Positions 54,883 to 63,351 of a stretch of DNA of 64,000 bases are shown piece after piece. The stretch covers positions 1-64,000 of the forward strand of contig JBKPRJ010000020.1 of the NCBI GenBank assembly GCA_046734455.1, given 5' to 3'. Origin of the DNA: DATEOR01 sp046734455. GTDB lineage: Bacteria > Actinomycetota > Thermoleophilia > Gaiellales > Gaiellaceae. Within the stretch, counting starts at the first letter, position 1. Every line of letters starts with the position of its first letter. Both the position numbers and the translations under genes were made by a program. The notes beneath the pieces are model-generated. The model was not told the origin of the DNA and did no database searches. It saw only the letters and a list, made by a program, of their open reading frames with translations.

Positions 54883-57810
54883 ATGGCGCTCGCTCTCCTG
54901 GTGGGCCCCGCGAACGCGGGGAAAGTGGCGCGTCTCCTCGATCGCTATCTCGAAGCTCTCGACCGAGACCCGTTTCTGATTGTCCCTAACCGGGCGGACG
55001 TCGGCCGCGTCGAGCACGACCTGCTGGCCCGTCGTCCCGTCCTCCTAGGCGGGTCGATCGGCACGTTCGACGATCTGTTCCGCCGCATCCGGCAGAACGC
55101 CGGTGCCGCATCGCGCCCGCAGCTGACCGATGCGCAGCGCTCTCTGCTCCTCGCCCGCATCGTGTCCACGGCGAGCCTGAACGGGCTCGGCCCCTCGTCT
55201 CGCTACCCCGGATTCGCCGACGCGCTCGGATCCGCCGTCGCCGATCTCGAGGCGGCGCTGCTCGACCCGGCAGAGCTCGAAGGACACCTCGCCGACCTCT
55301 ACCGTGCCTACCGCGCGGAGCTCGACCGGCTCGAGCTGTGGGACCGGGAGCTCGCCCGTGGCCACGCCTCCGAGATCGTTGCCGGCGACTTCGGGGCCTG
55401 GGATGAGACGCCGGTGTTCGCGTACGGGTTCGAGGACCTCACCGGAGCCCAATGGCGGCTGCTCGAGGCGCTCGCCGGCCGGGCGGAGGTCGTCGTCTCG
55501 CTGCCGTACGAGCCCTTGCGGCCCGCCTTCGCCTCCCTCCAGCGCACGGCGGACGATCTTTCCCGCCTCGCAGACGACGTCGAGTCGCTCCCCGCGAAGG
55601 AGTGGTACGACAGCCTCGCGCTCGCCCACCTGGAGCGCACGCTCTTCGAGGAGCGGCGCACCGACCCGCCGCCGCTCGAGGGCGCGGTGCGCTTTCTCGA
55701 GGCCGCGGGCTCGCGCGCGGCTCTCGAGCTCGCGGGCGAGGAGATCCTCGGGCTCATCCGCGCGGGCCTGCCCGCAGACGAGATCGCCGTCGTCGTCCCG
55801 ACCCTCGACCGCGTTCGCTCCCCGCTCGAGACAGCCTTCGGGTCGCTCGGCATTCCATACGCGTACGAAGGGCGCGTGTCGCTGCGGCGCACGTCCTTCG
55901 GCACGGCGCTCCTCGGTCTGCTGCGCTTCGCATGGCTCGGCGGCAGCCGCCGCGACCTCTTCGCATACCTCCGTTCGCCCTTCTCCGGGCTGGCTCGCCG
56001 CGAGGCCGACTTCATCGAGGGCAGGCTGCGCGGCCGAGCGGTCAAGGACGCCACCCGCGTCGTGGAGGAAGCCGGGCGGCTGCTCGGTCATCCTCTGCCG
56101 GGGCTCCGGGAAGTGCAGGAGGAGGCCGACCCGCTCATCGCCGCCCGCGCGCTCGTCCGTCGCATGATCACGGCCGCCTACGGGCTCGAGTCGCCCCCGG
56201 TCGGCGAGTCGTCGCGGATCGACCTGCGCGCACACGAGGCCGCGCTCGGGCTGCTGGACGAGCTCGAAGGCTGGCGAAAGCTCGGTGGTGAGACCCCAGA
56301 GGAGCAGACCGTCTCCGCGCTCGAACGCACTCAGGTGCGGATCGGCGGCACGGCGGAGCCGGACCGCGTGGCGGTCGTCGACTTGCTGCGCGCGCGTACG
56401 AGGCGCTGGCAGGCCGTCTTCGTCTTGGGGCTCGAGGAGGGAGTCTTTCCGCGCCGCTCGAGCGAGACACCGTTCCTCCCGGACGAGACGCGGCGGGAGC
56501 TCGAGGCGGCCGGTAAGGGCCGCCGCCTCGTCCGTCCGGACCCCCTCGCGCGCGATCGCTACCTCTTCTACACGGCGTGCACGCGGGCGTGGCGGCAGCT
56601 CTTTCTCGTCCGCGAGGCCGCTGACGACGACGGGCGCCCGCACGAGCCGAGCCCGTTTTACGAAGAGGTGCGCTCGCGCTTCGATCCGGCCGACGTCGCT
56701 CTTGCGACGAAGAAGCGCCCGCTCTCGAGCCTGTCGTGGGAGCTGGAGCGAGGGCCCACCGAGCGAGAGCGCCTGCGCGCGGCCGCGGCGATCGCCTCGA
56801 CCGATGAGGAGGAAGCGCGCGCCCTCGCGCTCGCCAACGGCTGGGAGCGGCGCATCGAGCGCGCGCTCGCCGCCTTCGAACGCCAGACGACTCTTGCCCA
56901 CCCGCTTGTGCTCGAGGAGCTCGGCCAGCGCGCACGCTTCTCGGTCACGGAGCTCGAACGCTTCCTCGAGTGCTCCTCGATGTGGTTCTTCGAGCGCGTC
57001 GTCGACCCGAAGGAGATCGACGCGGAGCTCGACCCGCGCGTCCGCGGGGGGATCGCCCATCAGACGCTCTACCGCTTCTACAGCGGGCTGCCGAAGCGCC
57101 TCGGGACCGATGCCGTCGAGGCCGAACGCCTGGACGAGGCACTGGTCTTCCTGCGCGAGTGCCTCGCCGAGGCGATTGCGGGCGGCGTGCGGCTCGAGCT
57201 CACCGACCTCGAGCGCCTCGAGCTCGAGGAGACACTCGCCCGCGACCTCGAGCACTTCGTCCGGCAGGAGCTCGCGCTCGGTCTTCCGCTTGTCCCTCGC
57301 AGATTCGAGGTCGGGTTCGGGACGAGCTCGGCCCCGGTCGAGCTCCAGCGCGGCCTCGAGCTCGGCGGCTTCACCGTCTCCGGGAAGATCGACCGGATCG
57401 ACGTCGACCCGTTCAGCGCCCGAGGCATCGTCCAGGACTACAAGCTGGGCCGCGCACACGGCGCGCGCGACATCGAGATCGAGCAGAAGCTCCAGATCCC
57501 GCTCTACATCCTCGCGCTCCGCGACCTCGTCGGCATGGAGCCGCTCGGCGGGCTCTACCGCGGGCTCACCGGGACGAGGGAGGCGCGGGGGCTCGTGCGC
57601 GCCGGGGCCCGCGAGGACGCAGTCCCCGGCCTGAAGCGGCCGGACTATCTCTCCGAGGACGACTTCTGGAATCAGGTCGACGAGGCACAGGCCCGTGCGC
57701 GGCGGGCAGTCGATCGCGTGCATGCCGGCGACGTACGCACCGACCCGCGTGCGGGCGAGTGCCCGCGCTGGTGCTCGCTCTGGACGATGTGTCGCGTGAG
57801 GCACTCATGA
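54883..57810 (+). CDS. AddB-like nuclease subunit (PD-(D/E)XK, Fe-S)
   Basis: A 975-residue helicase-nuclease subunit. The N-terminal helicase-like fold has a degraded phosphate loop (GPANAGKV; Ser/Thr after Lys lost), so ATP hydrolysis is doubtful. VFVLGLEEGVFPRRS and DRYLFYTACTRAWRQLFL are typical AddB core segments. The C-terminal nuclease shows GKIDRIDVDPF and VQDYKLGR. A Fe-S cluster is predicted from Cys in FLECSSMW and the trio in CPRWCSLWTMC. It should process DNA ends for recombination with the coupled AddA-like protein. Confidence 0.87.
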   Translation: MALALLVGPANAGKVARLLDRYLEALDRDPFLIVPNRADVGRVEHDLLARRPVLLGGSIGTFDDLFRRIRQNAGAASRPQLTDAQRSLLLARIVSTASLNGLGPSSRYPGFADALGSAVADLEAALLDPAELEGHLADLYRAYRAELDRLELWDRELARGHASEIVAGDFGAWDETPVFAYGFEDLTGAQWRLLEALAGRAEVVVSLPYEPLRPAFASLQRTADDLSRLADDVESLPAKEWYDSLALAHLERTLFEERRTDPPPLEGAVRFLEAAGSRAALELAGEEILGLIRAGLPADEIAVVVPTLDRVRSPLETAFGSLGIPYAYEGRVSLRRTSFGTALLGLLRFAWLGGSRRDLFAYLRSPFSGLARREADFIEGRLRGRAVKDATRVVEEAGRLLGHPLPGLREVQEEADPLIAARALVRRMITAAYGLESPPVGESSRIDLRAHEAALGLLDELEGWRKLGGETPEEQTVSALERTQVRIGGTAEPDRVAVVDLLRARTRRWQAVFVLGLEEGVFPRRSSETPFLPDETRRELEAAGKGRRLVRPDPLARDRYLFYTACTRAWRQLFLVREAADDDGRPHEPSPFYEEVRSRFDPADVALATKKRPLSSLSWELERGPTERERLRAAAAIASTDEEEARALALANGWERRIERALAAFERQTTLAHPLVLEELGQRARFSVTELERFLECSSMWFFERVVDPKEIDAELDPRVRGGIAHQTLYRFYSGLPKRLGTDAVEAERLDEALVFLRECLAEAIAGGVRLELTDLERLELEETLARDLEHFVRQELALGLPLVPRRFEVGFGTSSAPVELQRGLELGGFTVSGKIDRIDVDPFSARGIVQDYKLGRAHGARDIEIEQKLQIPLYILALRDLVGMEPLGGLYRGLTGTREARGLVRAGAREDAVPGLKRPDYLSEDDFWNQVDEAQARARRAVDRVHAGDVRTDPRAGECPRWCSLWTMCRVRHS

Positions 57811-60800
57811 GGACGACGCCTTCCGACCAGCAGGTCGCGGCGATCGAGGAGCCGGGAGTCGTCTTCGTCTCGGCCGGGGCCGGAACGGGGAAGACGACGG
57901 TGCTCGTCGAGCGCTTCGTCAAGGCCGTTTGCGAGCGCGGGCTCGGCATCGACAACGTCCTCGTCATCACCTACACCGAGCGCGCGGCCGGCGAGCTGCG
58001 CACGCGCATCCGCGAGAGGCTCGTGGAGCTCGAGCGTCACGATCTCGCGCGCGACCTGGACGCCGGCTGGATCTCGACCATCCACGGCTTCTGCCACCGC
58101 CTCCTACGAGCGCATCCGTTCGAGGCTGGGCTCGACCCGCGCTTCCGTGTGCTCGACGAGAGCCAGGCCGCGGTGCTGCGCTCGGAGGCCTTCGCCGAGG
58201 CCCTCGCCGCCTACGTGGAAGCGGGAGAGCCCGAGCGCGTACGCCTGCTAGCCACCTACGGGGCCGAAGGGCTCCGCGGGATGCTCACGAGCGTCTACGA
58301 CCGCCTGCGCTCGGCGGGCCGGCCGCTCGAGCTTCCGAGTGAACCCGTCACGTCCCTGGCCGACCGGGTGGCCGAGCTGCGCGAGGTCGCCGAGATCACG
58401 CTGCACAACACGGAGAAATCCTTGCTCGGACGCGCGCAGGTCGAGGACGCTCTTGAGCTCCTCGACCCGGTCCCTGCAGCGGAGGACCTCCTCGATCTCT
58501 CCGACCTCCGGGTCGGCGGGGAGGAGCGTGAGCGATTCGCCTCGTTCGGCGAGGCTCTCAAAGCGGTCGAGCAGGCAGCGCTGGACGAGATCGCGGCGCG
58601 AGACCGCGGCCTGCTCGTGGAGCTGCTCGGCGCCTTCGATGCCGCCTACGCCGAGGCCAAGGCGCGCGAGTCGGCCCTCGACTTCGAGGATCTCCAGCTC
58701 CGCGCCCGAGACCTCCTGCGCATGAACGAAAAGGTGCGTGACGACGCGCGCTGGCGCTTCCGCTCGATCCTCGTCGACGAGTTCCAGGACACGAACCGCC
58801 TCCAGTGCGAGCTCGTCGACCTCGTCGCGGGTGACGAGGTCTTCTTCGTCGGCGACGAGTTCCAGTCGATCTACCGCTTCCGTCACGCCGACGTCGAGGT
58901 CTTTCGCGAGCGCCGTGCGGCGAGCGCAGGCGTGCTGCCCCTGACCGAGAACTACCGCTCCCGGCCCGAGGTCATCGACGTCGTCAACCACCTCTTCGGA
59001 GCCGAGTTCGGGAGCGAGTACGAGCCGCTCGTCGCGGCCGGGCGGTTCCCGGACCCGATCTTCGGCCCTGCCGTCGAGCTCCTCGTAACCGACAAGTCGA
59101 GCTACCGCGAGGGAAAGGTCCACTGGCGGATCGCGGAGGCCCGCCACGTCGCGCGCCGCGTGCGCGAGCTCGTCGGCTCGGGCCAGGCCGCGCCCGGAGA
59201 CATCGTCCTCCTCTTCGCGGCCGGCACCGATGCCGAGCGCTACGAGGAGGCTCTGCGGGTCGAGGGCCTCCCGACCTACCGGGCGGCCGGCCGCGGCTAC
59301 TTCGGCCAGCAGCAGGTCGCGGACCTGACGATGTACCTGCGCCTGATCCTCAACCGCTACGACGACGAGGCGCTCGTGAGCGTCCTTGCCTCGCCCTTCG
59401 TCGGCGTCTCCAACGACGCCCTCTATCTCCTGCGCCGCGCGGCGGGAAAGCGGCCGCTCTTCAGCGGAATGGAACGCGAGCTCCCGGCCGAGCTCGGTCC
59501 GCGCGACCGCCGCCTCTTCGAGGCTTTCCGCCAGCGCTATGACCGGCTCGTGCGCGCATCCGCAACATCGGGCCTCGAGCGCCTCTGCGAGCGAATCATC
59601 TCCGAGCACGACTACGACCTCGCCGTCCTCGCCCGCTGGGACGGCCGCCGGCGCTACGCCAATCTCCGCAAGCTGGCGCGGCTGGCGCGTTCCTACGAAG
59701 AGCTCCGCGGCCCCGACATCGAAGGCTTCCTCCGCTTCGTCGCAGACCAGGAGGCCGCCGGCGCGCGCGAGAGCGAGGCCGTGGCGGAGGAGGAGGGCGG
59801 GGACGCCGTGCGGCTGCTGACCATCCACTCCGCGAAGGGGCTCGAGTTCAAGGTCGTCGTCGTCGCGGATGCCGGCCGGAACCCCGAGCACGCCGCGCGC
59901 GACGAGATCCTCTGCCTGCCGGATGGGCGCGTGGGCTTCAAGGTCGTCGACCCCGCGACTGGGAAGCGGCACGCGGCGTCCGGCTTCGACGAGCTGCGGG
60001 AGGCCGAGCGCGCCGCCGACGAGGCCGAGACGCGGCGCCTCTACTACGTTGCGATGACGCGGGCGATCGACCGGTTGATCGTGTCCGGAGCCGTCGACCC
60101 GACCTCCACGCGCGACGCGAAGGCGCCGATCCGCTGGATTCTCGACCGCCTCGAGGCCGACCTCGAAGCGGGCGAGCCGGTGGAGCTCGAGCGCGAGGGC
60201 GCGCGTGTCCTCTTGCGCGTCGACAGGCGCGAGGAGGACGGCGCCGAGCCCGAGGAGAGCCCTGTCGCACAGCTCGAGCTCTTCGCGGCCGTCGAAGAAG
60301 CCGCGACGCGGGTCGCACCGGAGCTGCCGCCGCTCGCGCCGATTCCCGAGCCGCCGGCCTTCCGCGTCCGGAGCCTGTCCTACAGCGCGCTCGCGCTCTT
60401 CGGTCGCTGCTCCTATCGCTTCTACGCGGAGCGGATCGCCGGCCTTCGCTCGGCCGAGCCCGGCGCGGCGGTCGCCGGCGTCGAGGGTCTCGCCGCCACG
60501 GAGATCGGAGATGCCGTGCACGTTGCGCTCGAGGAGGGCCGCGCGGGCGCAGAGACGGCCGATTTGGTTCTGGGCCGTTATCCCGCGGCGACGCCCGAGG
60601 ATCTCGAGCGCGTCGCGGCGCTCGTCGACGCTTGGCACTCCTCGCCGCTCGCCGAGGAGCTCCGCAGCGGAGGGGAGCCGAAGCCGGAGCTTCCGTTCGC
60701 GTTCGAGCACGACGGCGTCCTCCTCCACGGGCGCTTCGACCTGTTTCGCCTCGCCGACGGACGCGCCCTCGTGGTCGATTACAAGACGAACCGCCTCGAG

Positions 60801-61133
60801 GACCTGAGCCCGGAGGAGGCGCTCGAGGACGACTACGCGCTCCAGCGGCTCGTCTACGCGCTCGCGTCTTTCCGTGCGGGCGCCGACGAGGTGGAAGTCG
60901 CCTACGTCTTCCTCGAGCGCCCGGATGAGGCGGTGCGGCGCACGTTCGCCCGCGAGGAGGTGCCGGGACTCGAGGCCGAGCTCTCTGCTGCGATCACGGC
61001 GATCAACGAGGGCGAGTTCCGCCCGACGCCGAGCGAGTTCGCGTGTGCCGGCTGTCCGGCCCTCGACGTCGTGTGCGCCGGCCCGCGGCTACCGGGCGCG
61101 CAAACCGCGGTCGTCTCCGCGGCCGCGACGTAG
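57807..61133 (+). CDS. AddA-like UvrD-family helicase-nuclease
   Basis: A 1108-residue SF1A helicase fused to a nuclease. Motif I SAGAGTGKTT (about 22-31), motif II ILVDEFQDTN (about 320), motif III FVGDEFQSIYRFR, motif IV LTENYRSR, motif V TIHSAKGLEF and motif VI YVAMTRAIDRL are intact, so this is the active motor. The C-terminal PD-(D/E)XK nuclease has HGRFDLFRL and LVVDYKTNR. Cys in GRCSYRFY and CAGCPALDVVC could hold a Fe-S cluster, unusual for AddA. ATGA couples it to the AddB-like gene. The frame is open far upstream, but that part is not coding. Confidence 0.92.
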   Translation: MRTTPSDQQVAAIEEPGVVFVSAGAGTGKTTVLVERFVKAVCERGLGIDNVLVITYTERAAGELRTRIRERLVELERHDLARDLDAGWISTIHGFCHRLLRAHPFEAGLDPRFRVLDESQAAVLRSEAFAEALAAYVEAGEPERVRLLATYGAEGLRGMLTSVYDRLRSAGRPLELPSEPVTSLADRVAELREVAEITLHNTEKSLLGRAQVEDALELLDPVPAAEDLLDLSDLRVGGEERERFASFGEALKAVEQAALDEIAARDRGLLVELLGAFDAAYAEAKARESALDFEDLQLRARDLLRMNEKVRDDARWRFRSILVDEFQDTNRLQCELVDLVAGDEVFFVGDEFQSIYRFRHADVEVFRERRAASAGVLPLTENYRSRPEVIDVVNHLFGAEFGSEYEPLVAAGRFPDPIFGPAVELLVTDKSSYREGKVHWRIAEARHVARRVRELVGSGQAAPGDIVLLFAAGTDAERYEEALRVEGLPTYRAAGRGYFGQQQVADLTMYLRLILNRYDDEALVSVLASPFVGVSNDALYLLRRAAGKRPLFSGMERELPAELGPRDRRLFEAFRQRYDRLVRASATSGLERLCERIISEHDYDLAVLARWDGRRRYANLRKLARLARSYEELRGPDIEGFLRFVADQEAAGARESEAVAEEEGGDAVRLLTIHSAKGLEFKVVVVADAGRNPEHAARDEILCLPDGRVGFKVVDPATGKRHAASGFDELREAERAADEAETRRLYYVAMTRAIDRLIVSGAVDPTSTRDAKAPIRWILDRLEADLEAGEPVELEREGARVLLRVDRREEDGAEPEESPVAQLELFAAVEEAATRVAPELPPLAPIPEPPAFRVRSLSYSALALFGRCSYRFYAERIAGLRSAEPGAAVAGVEGLAATEIGDAVHVALEEGRAGAETADLVLGRYPAATPEDLERVAALVDAWHSSPLAEELRSGGEPKPELPFAFEHDGVLLHGRFDLFRLADGRALVVDYKTNRLEDLSPEEALEDDYALQRLVYALASFRAGADEVEVAYVFLERPDEAVRRTFAREEVPGLEAELSAAITAINEGEFRPTPSEFACAGCPALDVVCAGPRLPGAQTAVVSAAAT

Positions 61134-61801
61134 TGCATCGCAGCTACGTCCACGAGGCGAGGAGGCGGGTCGGACCCAAGCGGGAGCGCATCCGGCCCGT
61201 GATCGAGCGGCTCGCGGCCGCGCATCCGGACGCCGTCATCGCGCTGCGCTTCAGGAACGACCTCGAGCTCCTCGTCTCCGTGCTCCTCTCGGCGCAGACG
61301 ACCGACGTGACGGTCAACCGTGTGACCGAGCGGCTCTTCCAGAAGTACCGGACGCCCGAGGACTACCTCGCCGTGCCGCCGGAAGAGCTCGAGGCCGACC
61401 TCCGCCCGACGGGCACGTTCCGGCAGAAGGCGAGGAATCTTCGCGGAGCGATGAAGGTCCTCGTCGAGGAGTACGACGGCGAGGTGCCGACGCGGCTCGA
61501 GGACCTCGTGCGCCTGCCGGGAGTGGGGCGGAAGACCGCGAACGTCGTCGCGGCCGAGCGAGGCGCGACCCAGGGAATCGTCGTCGACACGCACGTGCGG
61601 CGTCTCTCCCAGCGCCTCGGATTCACGCGGCAGGACGACCCCGTGAAGATCGAGCGCGACCTCATGCGGCTCGTCCCGAGGGAGGACTGGGCGCGGTTCC
61701 CGCACCTTCTCATCTGGCACGGCCGCCGCGTCTGCATCGCCCGCGCGCCGCGCTGCGCGGAGTGCGCCGTTCGCGGCCTCTGCCCGTCGAGCCGGGTCTA
61801 G
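61133..61801 (+). CDS. nth: Endonuclease III
   Basis: A 222-residue DNA glycosylase/AP lyase for oxidised pyrimidines. The helix-hairpin-helix LPGVGRKTANVV contains the catalytic Lys, VDTHVRR contains the catalytic Asp, and the Fe-S motif is C-x6-C-x2-C-x5-C (CIARAPRCAECAVRGLC). The GTG start at 61133 shares its G with the TAG of the AddA-like gene, so repair genes are clustered. Its stop shares CTAG (61798-61801) with the convergent PAS gene. Confidence 0.95.
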   Translation: MHRSYVHEARRRVGPKRERIRPVIERLAAAHPDAVIALRFRNDLELLVSVLLSAQTTDVTVNRVTERLFQKYRTPEDYLAVPPEELEADLRPTGTFRQKARNLRGAMKVLVEEYDGEVPTRLEDLVRLPGVGRKTANVVAAERGATQGIVVDTHVRRLSQRLGFTRQDDPVKIERDLMRLVPREDWARFPHLLIWHGRRVCIARAPRCAECAVRGLCPSSRV

Positions 61802-62244
61802 CTCTTTGGGATGAGCGCGACGAGGAGGCCGCCGTCCTCGTCGTAGGCCGGGAAGTAGTCGGCGGTGATCTCCTTCGTCACGCCCGAGCGCGTCGTCAGC
61901 GAGATCTTCTTCCCGAGCTGCCGCACGCCCCATTCGACGGCCACCTCGGCAGGGTTCGCATCGCCATTCGTCTGGATCGAGAACGCCTCGGTCACGTCGC
62001 GGCCGAGGAGCTCGGGCTCCCTGTAGCCGGTCAACTCGAAGACGCCTTGACCGACCGCGATGATCCTCCGCTCCTGATCGCAGACGACGAAACCCGTCCC
62101 GGGGGCAGGGTAGTAGTCGTCGAGCAGCTCGAAGAGGAAGCCGAAGCCGCAGTGCGCGCAGCCGACGGCCTCGTTTGTGAGGTCTTCCCGGCGGTCGTGG
62201 TCGATCGAACGGCGCCGGCAGTTGGGGCAGATGAAGTACGGCAC
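61798..62244 (-). CDS. Zinc-ribbon plus PAS domain protein
   Basis: A 148-residue protein. An N-terminal four-cysteine ribbon (FICPNCRRR and VGCAHCGFG, about 6-32) precedes a PAS domain (about 45-145: GTGFVVCDQERRIIAVGQG, VFELTGYREPELLGRDV). No output domain is attached, so it may act as a stand-alone sensor that binds a partner. It lies 15 bases downstream of trxB on the same strand. Confidence 0.8.
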   Translation of the reverse strand: MPYFICPNCRRRSIDHDRREDLTNEAVGCAHCGFGFLFELLDDYYPAPGTGFVVCDQERRIIAVGQGVFELTGYREPELLGRDVTEAFSIQTNGDANPAEVAVEWGVRQLGKKISLTTRSGVTKEITADYFPAYDEDGGLLVALIPKS

Positions 62245-62259
62245 GTGCTGGCTAAAGAA

Positions 62260-63264
62260 CTACCAGTTGCGCGGGCTTGCGAGCGCGGCCTCGGGATGGC
62301 CTTGCTGCGCGGCCAGCCAGCGCTCCGCATCGAGCGCGGCCATCGTGCCCGAGCCCGCGGCGGTGACCGCCTGGCGGTAGACGTGGTCCTGGACGTCGCC
62401 CGCCGCGAAAACGCCGGGGACGTTGGTCTCCGTCGTCTTCCCCTTCGTGATGATGTAGCCGGCCTCGTCCATGTCGAGCTGGCCCTTGAAGAGGGCCGTG
62501 TTGGGGTCGTGCCCGATGGCGACGAAGAGTCCGTCTGCCTTGAGCTCGGTCTCCTCGCCGGTCTTCATGTTGCGGAGGAGGACGCCGGTGACGGAGCCGT
62601 CTTCGGTGCCGAGGACCTCGTCGACGACCGAGTCGAGGACGAAGTCGATGCGGTCGTTCGAGCGGGCCCGGTCGACCATGATCGGCGACGCGCGGAAGGA
62701 GTCGCGGCGGTGCACGATCGTGACCTTGGGCGAGAACTTGGCGAGGAAGGTCGCCTCCTCCATCGCTGAGTCCCCACCCCCCACGACCACGACCTCGCGA
62801 TCCTTGAAGAACGCCGCGTCGCAGACGGCGCAGTACGAGACGCCGCGGCCCTGGAGGGTCTTCTCGGACTCGAGCCCGAGCTGGCGCGCGTTCGCGCCCG
62901 TCGCGACGATGATCGCCTCGGCGCGATACTCGGTGTCGCCGACCCAGACACCGAACGGGCGCTCGGAGAAGTCGACCCGGGTCACGTCGTCCGTGATGAA
63001 CTCGGTGCCGAAGCGCTCCGCCTGCTTGCGGAAGTCCTGCATCATCTCCGGCCCGAGAATGCCGGTCGGGTACCCGGGGTAGTTCTCCACGTCGCTCGTG
63101 ATCATCAGCTGGCCGCCCCAGGCGAAGCCTTCGATGACGAGCGGGTTGAGGTTCGCCCGCGCGGCATAGAGGGCCGCGGTATAGCCGGCGGGGCCTCCGC
63201 CGATCACGATCACTTCGCGCACGTCGTTCGAGCTCACTGCATCCTTTCCGTCGACAGAATTCAT
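62260..63264 (-). CDS. trxB: Thioredoxin reductase
   Basis: A 334-residue flavoenzyme that reduces thioredoxin with NADPH. FAD loop VIVIGGGPAGYTAAL, NADPH loop VVVVGGGDSAMEEA, redox-active CAVC in GVSYCAVCDAAFF (about 146-149) and the C-terminal FAAGDVQDHVYRQAV are intact. ATG 63264. A GGAAC-N18-GTT promoter of the SigR/SigH type lies just upstream, which fits known thiol-oxidative-stress control of trxB in actinobacteria. No thioredoxin gene lies next to it. Confidence 0.97.
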   Translation of the reverse strand: MNSVDGKDAVSSNDVREVIVIGGGPAGYTAALYAARANLNPLVIEGFAWGGQLMITSDVENYPGYPTGILGPEMMQDFRKQAERFGTEFITDDVTRVDFSERPFGVWVGDTEYRAEAIIVATGANARQLGLESEKTLQGRGVSYCAVCDAAFFKDREVVVVGGGDSAMEEATFLAKFSPKVTIVHRRDSFRASPIMVDRARSNDRIDFVLDSVVDEVLGTEDGSVTGVLLRNMKTGEETELKADGLFVAIGHDPNTALFKGQLDMDEAGYIITKGKTTETNVPGVFAAGDVQDHVYRQAVTAAGSGTMAALDAERWLAAQQGHPEAALASPRNW

Positions 63265-63278
63265 GCTTCTACGTAATA

Positions 63279-63304
63279 AACGATCTCAGATGGTCGAATG
63301 TTCC
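63279..63304 (-). promoter_or_regulatory. SigR/SigH-type promoter of trxB
   Basis: On the minus strand GGAAC (63304-63300) and GTT (63281-63279) are separated by exactly 18 bases. This matches the GGAAT/C-N18-GTT consensus of actinobacterial thiol-stress sigma factors. The start codon lies 14 bases beyond the GTT, so the leader is very short. Confidence 0.6.
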
Positions 63305-63351
63305 TGTTCGTGTAGTTTCTCGTGCCTGAGGAAACGTACTCCTGGAAGCTG

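Noticed and set aside
56970..57806. N-terminal extension of the AddA-like frame upstream of ATG 57807
   Set aside because: It overlaps the Fe-S and nuclease-coding end of the AddB-like gene and lacks protein-like character; helicase motif I begins about 22 residues after ATG 57807.
54609..61801. Zinc-ribbon protein, AddB/AddA-like pair and nth as a defence island
   Set aside because: All recognisable members are housekeeping recombination or base-excision repair genes. There is no restriction, toxin, CRISPR or mobile-element gene nearby.
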